Source: Prosapia bicincta (lineage: Eukaryota > Arthropoda > Insecta > Hemiptera > Cercopidae). Taken from it: a stretch of DNA of 64,000 nt. Position numbers and translations under genes: made by a program. The notes beneath the pieces were generated by a model. That model searched no databases and was not told where the DNA came from. It saw only the letters and a list, made by a program, of their open reading frames with translations. The stretch lies in the NCBI GenBank assembly GCA_036971475.1, contig JBAIZL010000001.1:149987044-150051043 (forward strand). The letters run 5' to 3'. Within the stretch, counting starts at the first letter, position 1. Every line of letters begins with the position of its first letter. This document shows positions 11,199 to 25,388 of the stretch, piece after piece.

Positions 11199-14100
11199 CA
11201 TGGTGAAGGAACTACAAAGCAGGTACTAATACAGGATAGGGCCGTATTTATTAAGTTAGACAAGCGCTGCAAGTGTTTGTAAAGACGTATTAAACATGGT
11301 GAAGGAACTACAAAGCAGGTACTAATACAGGATAGGGCCGTATTTATTAAGTTAGACAAGCGCTTTAAGTGTGTGTAAAGACGTATTAAACATGGTGAAG
11401 GAACTACAAAGCAGGTACTAATACAGGATAGGGCCGTATTTATTAAGTTAGACAAGCGCTGAAAGTGTTTGTAAAGACGTATTAAACATGGTGAAGGAAC
11501 TACAAAGCAGGTACTAATACAGGATAGGGCCGTATTTATTAAGTTAGACAAGCGCTGCAAGTGTTTGTAAAGACGTATTAAACATGGTGAAGGAACTACA
11601 AATCAGGTACTAATACAGGATAGGGCCGTATTTATTAAGTTAGACAAGCGCTTTAAGTGTGTGTAAAGACGTATTAAACATGGTGAAGGAACTACAAAGC
11701 AGGTACTAATACAGGATAGGGCCGTATTTATTAAGTTAGACAAGCGCTGAAAGTGTTTGTAAAGACGTATTAAACATGGTGAAGGAACTACAAAGCAGGT
11801 ACTAATACAGGATAGGGCCGTATTTATTAAGTTAGACAAGCGCTGAAAGTGTTTGTAAAGACGTATTAAACATGGTGAAGGAACTACAAAGCAGGTACTA
11901 ATACAGGATAGGGCCGTATTTATTAAGTTAGACAAGCGCTGAAAGTGTTTGTAAAGACGTATTAAACATGGTGAAGGAACTACAAAGCAGGTACTAATAC
12001 AGGATAGGGCCGTATTTATTAAGTTAGACAAGCGCTGCAAGTGTTTGTAAAGACGTATTAAACATGGTGAAGGAACTACAAAGCAGGTACTAATACAGGA
12101 TAGGGCCGTATTTATTAAGTTAGACAAGCGCTGAAAGTGTTTGTAAAGACGTATTAAACATGGTGAAGGAACTACAAAGCAGGTACTAATACAGGATAGG
12201 GCCGTATTTATTAAGTTAGACAAGCGCTGAAAGGTTTGTAAAGACGTATTAAATATGGTGAAGGAACTACAAAGCAGGTACTAATACAGGATAAGGCCGT
12301 ATTTATTAAGGTAGACAAGCGCTGAAAGTGTTTGTAAAGACGTATTAAACATGGTGCAGGAAATACAAAGCAGGTACTAATACAGGATAGGGCCGTATTT
12401 ATTAAGTTAGACAAGCGTTGAAAGTGTTAGTAAAGACGTATTAAACATGGTGAAGGAACTACAAAGCAGGTACTAATACAGGATAAGGCCGTATTTATTA
12501 AGTTAGACAAGCGCTGAAAGTGTTTGTAAAGACGTATTAAACATGGTGAAGGAACTACAAAGCAGGTACTAATACAGGATAGGGCCGTATTTATTAAGTT
12601 AGACAAGCGTTGAAAGTGTTTGTAAAGACGTATTAAACATGGTGAAGGAACTACAAAGCAGGTACTAATACAGGATAAGGCCGTATTTATTAAGTTAGAC
12701 AAGCGCTGAAAGTGTTTGTAAAGACGTATTAAACATGGTGAAGGAACTACAAAGCAGGTACTAATACAGGATAAGGCCGTATTTATTAAGTTAGACAAGC
12801 GCTGAAAGTGTTTGTAAAGACGTATTAAACATGGTGAAGGAACTACAAAGCAGGTACTAATACAGGATAAGGCCGTATTTATTAAGTTAGACAAGCGCTG
12901 AAAGTGTTTGTAAAGACGTATTAAACATGGTGAAGGAACTACAAAGCAGGTACTAATACAGGATAGGGCCGTATTTATTAAGTTAGACAAGCGCTGAAAG
13001 TTTTTGTAAAGACGTATTAAACATGGTGAAGGAACTACAAAGCAGGTACTAATACAGGATAGGGCCGTATTTATTAAGTTAGACAAGCGCTGAAAGTGTT
13101 TGTAAAGACGTATTAAATATGGTGAAGGAACTACAAAGCAGGTACTAATACAGGATAGGGCCGTATTTATTAAGTTAGACAACCGCTTAAAGTGTTTGTA
13201 AAGACGTATTAAACATGGTTAAGGAACTACAAAGCAGGTACTAATACAGGATAGGGCCGTATTTATTAAGTTAGACAAGCGTTGAAAGTGTTTGTAAAGA
13301 CGTATTAAACATGGTGAAGGAACTACAAAGCAGGTACTAATACAGGATAGGGCCGTATTTATTAAGTTAGACAACCGCTGAAAGTGTTTGTAAAGACGTA
13401 TTAAACATGGTGAAGGAACTACAAAGCAGGTACTAATACAGGATAGGGCCGTATTTATTAAGTTAGACAACCGCTGAAAGTGTTTGTAAAGACGTATTAA
13501 ACATGGTGAAGGAACTACAAAGCAAGTACTAATACAGGATAGGGCCGTATTTATTAAGTTAGATAAGCGCTGAAAGTGTTTGTAAAGACGTATTAAACAT
13601 GGTGAAGGAACTACAAAGCAGGTACTAATACAGGATAGGGCCGTATTTATTAAGTTAGACAAGCGCTGAAAGTGTTTGTAAAGACGTATTAAACATGGTG
13701 AAGGAACTACAAAGCAGGTACTAATACAGGATAGGGCCGTATTTATTAAGTTAGATAAGCGTTGAAAGTGTTTGTAAAGACGTATTAAACATGGTGAAGG
13801 AACTACAAAGCAGGTACTAATACAGGATAGGGCCGTATTTATTAAGTTAGACAAGCGCTGAAAGTGTTTGTAAAGACGTATTAAACATGGTGAAGGAACT
13901 ACAAAGCAGGTACTAATACAGGATAAGGCCGTATTTATTAAGTTAGACAAGCGCTGAAAGTGTTTGTAAAGACGTATTAAACATGGTGAAGGAACTACAA
14001 AGCAGGTACTAATACAGGATAAGGCCGAATTTATTAAGTTAGACAAGCGTTGAAAGTGTTTGTAAAGACGTATTAAACATGGTGAAGGAACTACAAAGCA

Positions 14101-17100
14101 GGTACTAATACAGGATAGGGCCGTATTTATTAAGTTAGACAAGCGCTGAAAGTGTTTGTAAAGACATATTAAATATGGTGAAGGAACTACAAAGCAGGTA
14201 CTAATACAGGATAGGGCCGTATTTATTAAGTTAGACAAGCGCTGAAAGTGTTTGTAAAGACGTATTAAACATGGTGAAGGAACTACAAAGCAGGTACTAA
14301 TACAGGATAGGGCCGTATTTATTAAGTTAGACAAGCGTTGAAAGTGTTTGTAAAGACGTATTAAACATGGTGAAGGAACTACAAAGCAGGTACTAATACA
14401 GGATAGGGCCGTATTTATTAAGTTAGACAAGCGCTGAAAGTGTTTGTAAAGACGTATTAAACATGGTGAAGGAACTACAAAGCAGGTACTAATACAGGAT
14501 AGGGCCGTATTTATTAAGTTAGACAAGCGCTGAAAGTGTTTGTAAAGACGTATTAAACATGGTGAAGGAACTACAAAGCAGGTACTAATACAGGATAGGG
14601 CCGTATTTATTAAGTTAGACAAGCGCTGCAAGTGTTTGTAAAGACGTATTAAACATGGTGAAGGAACTACAAATCAGGTACTAATACAGGATAGGGCCGT
14701 ATTTATTAAGTTAGACAAGCGCTTTAAGTGTGTGTAAAGACGTATTAAACATGGTGAAGGAACTACAAAGCAGGTACTAATACAGGATAGGGCCGTATTT
14801 ATTAAGTTAGATAAGCGCTGAAAGTGTTTGTAAAGACGTATTAAACATGGTGAAGGAACTATAAAGCAGGTACTAATACAGGATAGGGCCGTATTTATTA
14901 AGTTAGACAAGCGCTGAAAGTGTTTGTAAAGACGTATTAAACATGGTGAAGGAACTACAAAGCAGGTACTAATACAGGATAGGGCCGTATTTATTAAGTT
15001 AGACAAGCGCTGAAAGTGTTTGTAAAGACGTATTAAACATGGTGAAGGAACTACAAAGCAGGTACTAATACAGGATAAGGCCGTATTTATTAAGTTAGAC
15101 AAGCGCTGAAAGTGTTTGTAAAGACGTATTAAACATGGTGAAGGAACTACAAAGCAGGTACTAATACAGGATAAGGCCGTATTTATTAAGTTAGACAAGC
15201 GCTGAAAGTGTTTGTAAAGACGTTTTAAACATGGTGAAGGAACTACAAAGCAGGTACTAATACAGGATAGGGCCGTATTTATTAAGTTAGACAAGCCCTG
15301 AAAGTGTTTGTAAAGACGTATTAAATATGGTGAAGGAACTACAAAGCAGGTACTAATACAGGATAGGGCCGTATTTATTAAGTTAGACAACCGCTTAAAG
15401 TGTTTGTAAAGACGTATTAAACATGGTGAAGGAACTACAACGCAGGTACTAATACAGGATAGGGCCGTATTTATTAAGTTAAACAAGCGTTGAAAGTGTT
15501 TGTAAAGACGTATTAAACATGGTGAAGGAACTACAAAGCAGGTACTAATACAGGATAGGGCCGTATTTATTAAGATAGACAACCGCTGAAAGTGTTTGTA
15601 AAGACGTATTAAACATGGTGAAGGAACTACAAAGCAGGTACTAATACAGGATAGGGCCGTATTTATTAAGTTAGACAACCGCTGAAAGTGTTTGTAAAGA
15701 CGTATTAAACATGGTGAAGGAACTACAAAGCAGGTACTAATACAGGATAGGGCCGTATTTATTAAGTTAGACAAGCGCTGAAAGTGTTTGTAAAGACGTA
15801 TTAAACATGGTGAGGGAACTACAAAGCAGGTACTAATACAGGATAGGGCCGTATTTATTAAGTTAGACAAGCGCTGAAAGTGTTTGTAAAGACGTATTAA
15901 ACATGGTGAAGGAACTACAAAGCAGGTACTAATACAGGATAGGGCCGTATTTATTAAGTTAGATAAGCGTTGAAAGTGTTTGTAAAGACGTATTAAACAT
16001 GGTGAAGGAACTACAAAGCAGGTACTAATACAGGATAGGGCCGTATTTATTAAGTTAGATAAGCGCTGAAAGTGTTTGTAAAGACGTATTAAACATGGTG
16101 AAGGAACTACAAAGCAGGTACTAATACAGGATAGGGCCGTATTTATTAAGTTAGACAAGCGCTGAAAGTGTTTGTAAAGACGTATTAAACATGGTGAAGG
16201 AACTACAAAGCAGGTACTAATACAGGATAGGGCCGTATTTATTAAGTTAGACAAGCGTTGAAAGTGTTTGTAAAGACGTATTAAACATGGTGAAGGAACT
16301 ACAAAGCAGGTACTAATACAGGATAGGGCCGTATTTATTAAGTTAGACAAGCGCTGAAAGGTTTGTAAAGACGTATTAAATATGGTGAAGGAACTACAAA
16401 GCAGGTACTAATACAGGATAGGGCCGTATTTATTAAGTTAGACAAGCGCTGAAAGTGTTTGTAAAGACGTATTAAATATGGTGAAGGAACTACAAAGCAG
16501 GTACTAATACAGGATAGGGCCGTATTTATTAAGTTAGACAACCGCTTAAAGTGTTTGTAAAGACGTATTAAACATGGTGAAGGAACTACAAAGCAGGTAC
16601 TAATACAGGATAGGGCCGTATTTATTAAGTTAGACAAGCGTTGAAAGTGTTTGTAAAGACGTATTAAACATGGTGAAGGAACTACAAAGCAGGTACTAAT
16701 ACAGGATAGGGCCGTATTTATTAAGTTAGACAACCGCTGAAAATGTTTGTAAAGACGTATTAAACATGGTGAAGGAACTACAAAGCAGGTACTAATACAG
16801 GATAGGGCCGTATTTATTAAGTTAGACAACCGCTGAAAGTGTTTGTAAAGACGTATTAAACATGGTGAAGGAACTACAAAGCAGGTACTAATACAGGATA
16901 GGGCCGTATTTATTAAGTTAGACAAGCGCTGAAAGTGTTTGTAAAGACGTATTAAACATGGTGAGGGAACTACAAAGCAGGTACTAATACAGGATAGGGC
17001 CGTATTTATTAAGTTAGACAAGCGCTGAAAGTGTTTGTAAAGACGTATTAAACATGGTGAAGGAACTACAAAGCAGGTACTAATACAGGATAGGGCCGTA

Positions 17101-20100
17101 TTTATTAAGTTAGATAAGCGTTGAAAGTGTTTGTAAAGACGTATTAAACATGGTGAAGGAACTACAAAGCAGGTACTAATACAGGATAGGGCCGTATTTA
17201 TTAAGTTAGATAAGCGCTGAAAGTGTTTGTAAAGACGTATTAAACATGGTGAAGGAACTACAAAGCAGGTACTAATACAGGATAGGGCCGTATTTATTAA
17301 GTTAGACAAGCGCTGAAAGTGTTTGTAAAGACGTATTAAACATGGTGAAGGAACTACAAAGCAGGTACTAGTACAGGATAGGGCCGTATTTATTAAGTTA
17401 GACAAGCGTTGAAAGTGTTTGTAAAGACGTATTAAACATGGTGAAGGAACTACAAAGCAGGTACTAATACAGGATAAGGCCGTATCTATTAAGTTAGACA
17501 AGCGCTGAAAGGTTTGTAAAGACGTATTAAATATGGTGAAGGAACTACAAAGCAGGTACTAATACAGGATAAGGCCGTATTTATTAAGTTAGACAAGCGC
17601 TGAAAGGTTTGTAAAGACGTATTAAACATGGTGAAGGAACTACAAAGCAGGTACTAATACAGGATAGGGCCGTATTTATTAAGTTAGACAACCGCTGAAA
17701 GTGTTTGTAAAGACGTATTAAACATGGTGAAGGAACTACAAAGCAGGTACTAATACAGGATAGGGCCGTATTTATTAAGTTAGACAACCGCTGAAAGTGT
17801 TTGTAAAGACGTATTAAACATGGTGAAGGAACTACAAAGCAAGTACTAATACATTATAGGGCCGTATTTATTAAGTTAGATAAGCGCTGAAAGTGTTTGT
17901 AAAGACGTATTAAACATGGTGAAGGAACTACAAAGCAGGTACTAATACAGGATAGGGCCGTATTTATTAAGTTAGACAAGCGCTGAAAGTGTTTGTAAAG
18001 ACGTATTAAACATGGTGAAGGAACTACAAAGCAGGTACTAGTACAGGATAGGGCCGTATTTATTAAGTTAGACAAGCGTTGAAAGTGTTTGTAAAGACGT
18101 ATTAAACATGGTGAAGGAACTACAAAGCAGGTACTAATACAGGATAGGGCCGTATTTATTAAGTTAGACAAGCGCTGAAAGGTTTGTAAAGACGTATTAA
18201 ATATGGTGAAGGAACTACAAAGCAGGTACTAATACAGGATAAGGCCGTATTTATTAAGTTAGACAAGCGCTGAAAGGTTTGTAAAGACGTATTAAACATG
18301 GTGAAGGAACTACAAAGCAGGTACTAATACAGGACAGGGCCGTATTTATTAAGTTAGACAACCGCTGAAAGTGTTTGTAAAGACGTATTAAACATGGTGA
18401 AGGAACTACAAAGCAGGTACTAATACAGGATAGAGCCGTATTTATTACGTTAGACAACCGCTTAAAGTGTTTGTAAAGACGTATTAAACATGGTGAAGGA
18501 ACTACAAAGCAGGTACTAATACAGGATAGGGCCGTATTTATTAAGTTAGACAAGCGTTGAAAGTGTTTGTAAAGACGTATTAAACATGGTGAAGGAACTA
18601 CAAAGCAGGTACTAATACAGGATAGGGCCGTATTTATTAAGTTAGACAACCGCTGAAAGTGTTTGTAAAGACGTATTAAACATGGTGAAGGAACTACAAA
18701 GCAGGTACTAATACAGGATAGGGCCGTATTTATTAAGTTAGACAACCGCTGAAAGTGTTTGTAAAGACGTATTAAACATGGTGAAGGAACTACAAAGCAG
18801 GTACTAATACAGGATAGGGCCGTATTTATTAAGTTAGACAAGCGCTGAAAGTGTTTGTAAAGACGTATTAAACATGGTGAGGGAACTACAAAGCAGGTAC
18901 TAATACAGGATAGGGCCGTATTTATTAAGTTAGACAAGCGCTGAAAGTGTTTGTAAAGACGTATTAAACATGGTGAAGGAACTACAAAGCAGGTACTAAT
19001 ACAGGATAGGGCCGTATTTATTAAGTTAGATAAGCGTAGAAAGTGTTTGTAAAGACGTATTAAACATGGTGAAGGAACTACAAAGCAGGTACTAATACAG
19101 GATAGGGCCGTATTTATTAAGTTAGATAAGCGCTGAAAGTGTTTGTAAAGACGTATTAAACATGGTGAAGGAACTACAAAGCAGGTACTAATACAGGATA
19201 GGGCCGTATTTATTAAGTTAGACAAGCGCTGAAAGTGTTTGTAAAGACGTATTAAACATGGTGAAGGAACTACAAAGCAGGTACTAATACAGGATAGGGC
19301 CGTATTTATTAAGTTAGACAAGCGTTGAAAGTGTTTGTAAAGACGTATTAAACATGGTGAAGGAACTACAAAGCAGGTACTAATACAGGATAGGGCCGTA
19401 TTTATTAAGTTAGACAAGCGCTGAAAGGTTTGTAAAGACGTATTAAATATGGTGAAGGAACTACAAAGCAGGTACTAATACAGGATAGGGCCGTATTTAT
19501 TAAGTTAGACAAGCGCTGAAAGTGTTTGTAAAGACGTATTAAACATGGTGAAGGAACTACAAAGCAGGTACTAATACAGGATAAGGCCGTATTTATTAAG
19601 TTAGACAAGCGCTGAAAGTGTTTGTAAAGACGTATTAAACATGGTGAAGGAACTACAAAGCAGGTACTAATACAGGATAGGGCCGTATTTATTAAGTTAG
19701 ACAAGCGTTGAAAGTGTTTGTAAAGACGTATTAAACATGGTGAAGGAACTACAAAGCAGGTACTAATACAGGATAAGGCCGTATTTATTAAGTTAGACAA
19801 GCGTTGAAAGTGTTTGTAAAGACGTATTAAACATGGTGAAGGAACTACAAAGCAGGTACTAATACAGGATAAGGCCGTATTTATTAAGTTAGACAAGCGC
19901 TGAAAGTGTTTGTAAAGACGTATTAAACATGGTGAAGGAACTACAAAGCAGGTACTAATACAGGATAAGGCCGTATTTATTAAGTTAGACAAGCGCTGAA
20001 AGTGTTTGTAAAGACGTATTAAACATGGTGAAGGAACTACAAAGCAGGTACTAATACAGGATAGGGCCGTATTTATTAAGTTAGACAAGCGCTGAAAGTA

Positions 20101-23100
20101 TTTGTAAAGACGTATTAAACATGGTGAAGGAACTACAAAGCAGGTACTAATACAGGATAGGGCCGTATTTATTAAGTTAGACAACCGCTGAAAATGTTTG
20201 AAAAGACGTATTAAACATGGTGAAGGAACTACAAAGCAGGTACTAATACAGGATAGGGCCGTATTTATTAAGTTAGACAACCGCTGAAAGTGTTTGTAAA
20301 GACGTATTAAACATGGTGAAGGAACTACAAAGCAGGTACTAATACAGGATAGGGCCGTATTTATTAAGTTAGATAAGCGCTGAAAGTGTTTGTAAAGACG
20401 TATTAAACATGGTGAAGGAACTACAAAGCAGGTACTAATACAGGATAGGGCCGTATTTATTAAGTTAGACAAGCGTTGAAAGTGTTTGTAAAGACGTATT
20501 AAACATGGTGAAGGAACTACAAAGCAGGTACTAATACAGGATAGGGCCGTATTTATTAAGTTAGACAAGCGCTGAAAGGTTTGTAAAGACGTATTAAATA
20601 TGGTGAAGGAACTACAAAGCAGGTACTAATACAGGATAGGGCCGTATTTATTAAGTTAGACAAGCGCTTAAAGTGTTTGTAAAGACGTATTAAACATGGT
20701 GAAGGAACTACAAAGCAGGTACTAATACAGGATAGGGCCGCATTTATTAAGTTAGACAAGCGTTGAAAGTGTTTGTAAAGACGTATTAAACATGGTGAAG
20801 GAACTACAAAGCAGGTACTAATACAGGATAGGGCCGTATTTATTAAGTTAGACAACCGCTGAAAATGTTTGTAAAGACGTATTAAACATGGTGAAGGAAC
20901 TACAAAGCAGGTACTAATACAGGATAGGGCCGTATTTATTAAGTTAGACAACCGCTGAAAGTGTTTGTAAAGACGTATTAAACATGGTGAAGGAACTACA
21001 AAGCAGGTACTAATACAGGATAGGGCCGTATTTATTAAGTTAGACAAGCGCTGAAAGTGTTTGTAAAGACGTATTAAACATGGTGAGGGAACTACAAAGC
21101 AGGTACTAATACAGGATAGGGCCGTATTTATTAAGTTAGACAAGCGCTGAAAGTGTTTGTAAAGACGTATTAAACATGGTGAAGGAACTACAAAGCAGGT
21201 ACTAATACAGGATAGGGCCGTATTTATTAAGTTAGATAAGCGTTGAAAGTGTTTGTAAAGACGTATTAAACATGGTGAAGGAACTACAAAGCAGGTACTA
21301 ATACAGGATAGGGCCGTATTTATTAAGTTAGACAAGCGCTGAAAGTGTTTGTAAAGACGTATTAAACATGGTGAAGGAACTACAAAGCAGGTACTAGTAC
21401 AGGATAGGGCCGTATTTATTAAGTTAGACAAGCGTTGAAAGTGTTTGTAAAGACGTATTAAACATGGTGAAGGAACTACAAAGCAGGTACTAATACAGGA
21501 TAGGGCCGTATCTATTAAGTTAGACAAGCGCTGAAAGGTTTGTAAAGACGTATTAAATATGGTGAAGGAACTACAAAGCAGGTACTAATACAGGATAAGG
21601 CCGTATTTATTAAGTTAGACAAGCGCTGAAAGGTTTGTAAAGACGTATTAAACATGGTGAAGGAACTACAAAGCAGGTACTAATACAGGATAGGGCCGTA
21701 TTTATTAAGTTAGACAACCGCTGAAAGTGTTTGTAAAGACGTATTAAACATGGTGAAGGAACTACAAAGCAGGTACTAATACAGGATAGGGCCGTATTTA
21801 TTAAGTTAGACAACCGCTGAAAGTGTTTGTAAAGACGTATTAAACATGGTGAAGGAACTACAAAGCAAGTACTAATACAGGATAGGGCCGTATTTATTAA
21901 GTTAGATAAGCGCTGAAAGTGTTTGTAAAGACGTATTAAACATGGTGAAGGAACTACAAAGCAGGTACTAATACAGGATAGGGCCGTATTTATTAAGTTA
22001 GACAAGCGCTGAAAGTGTTTGTAAAGACGTATTAAACATGGTGAAGGAACTACAAAGCAGGTACTAATACAGGATAGGGCCGTATTTATTAAGTTAGACA
22101 AGCGCTGAAAGTGTTTGTAAAGACGTATTAAACATGGTGAAGGAACTACAAAGCAGGTACTAATACAGGATAAGGCCGTATTTATTAAGTTAGACAAGCG
22201 CTGAAAGTGTTTGTAAAGACGTATTAAACATGGTGAAGGAACTACAAAGCAGGTACTAATACAGGATAAGGCCGTATTTATTAAGTTAGACAAGCGCTGA
22301 AAGTGTTTGTAAAGACGTATTAAACATGGTGAAGGAACTACAAAGCAGGTACTAATACAGGATAGGGCCGTATTTATTAAGTTAGACAAGCCCTGAAAGT
22401 GTTTGTAAAGACGTATTAAATATGGTGAAGGAACTACAAAGCAGGTACTTATACAGGATAGAGCCGTATTTATTACGTTAGACAACCGCTTAAAGTGTTT
22501 GTAAAGACGTATTAAACATGGTGAAGGAACTACAAAGCAGGTACTAATACAGGATAGGGCCGTATTTATTAAGTTAGACAAGCGTTGAAAGTGTTTGTAA
22601 AGACGTATTAAACATGGTGAAGGAACTACAAAGCAAGTACTAATACAGGATAGGGCCGTATTTATTAAGTTAGACAACCGCTGAAAGTGTTTGTAAAGAC
22701 GTATTAAACATGGTGAAGGAACTACAAAGCAGGTACTAATACAGGATAGGGCCGTATTTATTAAGTTAGACAAGCGCTGAAAGTGTTTGTAAAGACGTAT
22801 TAAACATGGTGAAGGAACTACAAAGCAGGTACTAATACAGGATAGGGCCGTATTTATTAAGTTAGACAAGCGCTGAAAGTGTTTGTAAAGACGTATTAAA
22901 CATGGTGAAGGAACTACAAAGCAGGTACTAATACAGGATAGGGCCGTATTTATTAAGTTAGACAACCGCTGAAAGTGTTTGTAAAGACGTATTAAACATG
23001 GTGAAGGAACTACAAAGCAGGTACTAATACAGGATAGGGCCGTATTTATTAAGTTAGACAACCGCTGAAAGTGTTTGTAAAGACGTATTAAACATGGTGA

Positions 23101-24166
23101 AGGAACTACAAAGCAGGTACTAATACAGGATAGGGCCGTATTTATTAAGTTAGACAAGCGCTGAAAGTGTTTGTAAAGACGTATTAAACATGGTGAAGGA
23201 ACTACAAAGCAGGTACTAATACAGGATAGGGCCGTATTTATTAAGTTAGACAAGCGCTGAAAGTGTTTGTAAAGACGTATTAAACATGGTGAAGGAACTA
23301 CAAAGCAGGTACTAATACAGGATAGGGCCGTATTTATTAAGTTAGACAACCGCTGAAAGTGTTTGTAAAGACGTATTAAACATGGTGAAGGAACTACAAA
23401 GCAGGTACTAATACAGGATAGGGCCGTATTTATTAAGTTAGACAAGCGCTGAAAGTGTTTGTAAAGACGTATTAAACATGGTGAGGGAACTACAAAGCAG
23501 GTACTAATACAGGATAGGGCCGTATTTATTAAGTTAGACAAGCGCTGAAAGTGTTTGTAAAGACGTATTAAACATGGTGAAGGAACTACAAAGCAGGTAC
23601 TAATACAGGATAGGGCCGTATTTATTAAGTTAGACAAGCGTTGAAAGTGTTTGTAAAGACGTATTAAACATGGTGAAGGAACTACAAAGCAGGTACTAAT
23701 ACAGGATAGGGCCGTATTTATTAAGTTAGACAAGCGCTGAAAGGTTTGTAAAGACGTATTAAATATGGTGAAGGAACTACAAAGCAGGTACTAATACAGG
23801 ATAGGGCCGTATTTATTAAGTTAGACAAGCGCTGAAAGTGTTTGTAAAGACGTATTAAACATGGTGAAGGAACTACAAAGCAGGTACTAATACAGGATAA
23901 GGCCGTATTTATTAAGTTAGACAAGCGCTGAAAGTGTTTGTAAAGACGTATTAAACATGGTGAAGGAACTACAAAGCAGGTACTAATACAGGATAGGGCC
24001 GTATTTATTAAGTTAGACAAGCGTTGAAAGTGTTTGTAAAGACGTATTAAACATGGTGAAGGAACTACAAAGCAGGTACTAATACAGGATAAGGCCGTAT
24101 TTATTAAGTTAGACAAGCGTTGAAAGTGTTTGTAAAGACGTATTAAACATGGTGAGAGAACTACAA
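11199..24166 (-). repeat. 96-bp satellite array, 135 units, with ~1151-bp higher-order repeat
   Basis: The anchor TGGTGAAGGAACTAC recurs every 96 bp from 11201 to 24150. The distance plus 11 single-base deletions equals exactly 135 x 96. The deleted units (GAAAGG for GAAAGTG) are at about 12233, 16360, 17511, 17606, 18181, 18276, 19427, 20578, 21537, 21632 and 23743. Several are 1151 bp apart (12 units minus one base), a clear higher-order repeat. The minus strand is open through each block because 96 is a multiple of 3. It would give a 32-residue peptide repeat containing SNLINTALSCISTCFVVPSP, but without any Met. The single-base deletions and GAT-TTG nonsense units (about 11602 and 14673) cut the frame. 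Confidence 0.97.
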
Positions 24167-24882
24167 TGAAGGTATTCAAGAATGTAGAAAATCATATTTA
24201 ATGAACGAGGACCATGTGATGATTAAACCAAAGCGATGAGGCAAAGTTAGCGTAGCTTGGCCAGTCGTATTCAGATCGTGAAAGCAGACAGACGATTTTT
24301 CATTGTGTATCTATACCCAGTCAATAGTGAGTAAAGTACAACATTTTGTACGTAATATATGTTTGCTGAAGTGATGGAACATAGACTTCATGTCTAGGTT
24401 TCCAGAAGAAGCGCAGCGACGATTTAATATTAAATGAATAAAACGGAATCTTACAAGACACCGTAAAATATGAGTGTTTCGAAAATTAAATCTAAATTCA
24501 AAATTAATGAACCATCAAAATAATAAAAAAAATGCACTTCAGGATTATCCTGACATGGAGGACATACAAAGGATAAAACTAGTAGAAAAATATATCAGAA
24601 ACGGAGAGTGGCAATGGATATAACGGCAGGATATTATGATGCATTTAAGGACAAGATCTTTCAACACTTTCGGGGAACAGATGCCCAGGAGGGAATTAGA
24701 GGGAAAATAGAGACGGAAAAATTATGATAAAAAGGGAGTCAACAACATGGTGTCACACCACCGTAGGAAGGCTAAATAACGCAGTTATGCCCCAAAATAA
24801 AATTTAGAAAATCCCAACAAAACAGACCACGTAGTGCCGTGGGCGCTGCGCATACTTATATTAGAGGTATATAAGTATATTA

Positions 24883-24933
<51 letters not shown>

Positions 24934-24982
24934 TATTGAAAACTTTACCATTTTGTGTCGTTGTATTAATATGAAAGGGTCA
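24167..24982. other. Spacer with (AT)n tract, no gene recognised
   Basis: The stretch 24400-24780 is purine-rich and has broken open frames, such as one reading RIKLVEKYIRNGEWQW, that could be an old retroelement. I cannot assign it. An (AT)n tract lies at about 24889-24928. Confidence 0.4.
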
Positions 24983-25388
24983 CCTCCGTAGCTGGATCCC
25001 TTGGAGTAATACCTCCGTAGCTGGATCCCTTGGAGTAATACCTCCTGAGCTGGATCCCTTGGAGTAATACCTCCGTAGCTGGATCCCTTGGGGTAATACC
25101 TCCGTAGCTGGATCCCTTGGAGTAATACCTACGTAGCTGGATCCCTTGGAGTAATACCTCCGTAGCTGGATCCCTTGGAGTAATACCTCCGTAGCTGGAT
25201 CCCTTGGAGTAATACCTCCGTAGCTGGATCCCTTGGAGTAATACCTCCGTAGCTGGATCCCTTGGAGTAATACCTCCGTAGCTGGATTCCTTGGAGTAAT
25301 ACCTCCGTAGCTGGATCCCTTAGAGTAATACCTCCGTAGCTGGATCCCTTGGAGTAATACCTCCGTAGCTGGATCCCTTGGAGTAAAT
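24983..25388 (+). repeat. 29-bp minisatellite, 14 units
   Basis: The unit begins CCTCCGTAGCTGGATCCCTT. Starts run from 24983 to 25360, exactly 13 periods of 29. Substitutions are few (for example CCTGAGCTGG in unit 3 and GGATTCC near 25286). The 99-codon open frame on the minus strand arises because three 29-bp units make 87 bp; it is not a gene. Confidence 0.97.

Noticed and set aside
11199..24179. Long minus-strand open frames as a multi-copy protein gene
   Set aside because: No in-frame ATG exists in the repeat, frames begin at TTG, single-base deletions and nonsense units interrupt them, and the period is a multiple of 3. The silent-variant excess is reported as a finding instead.
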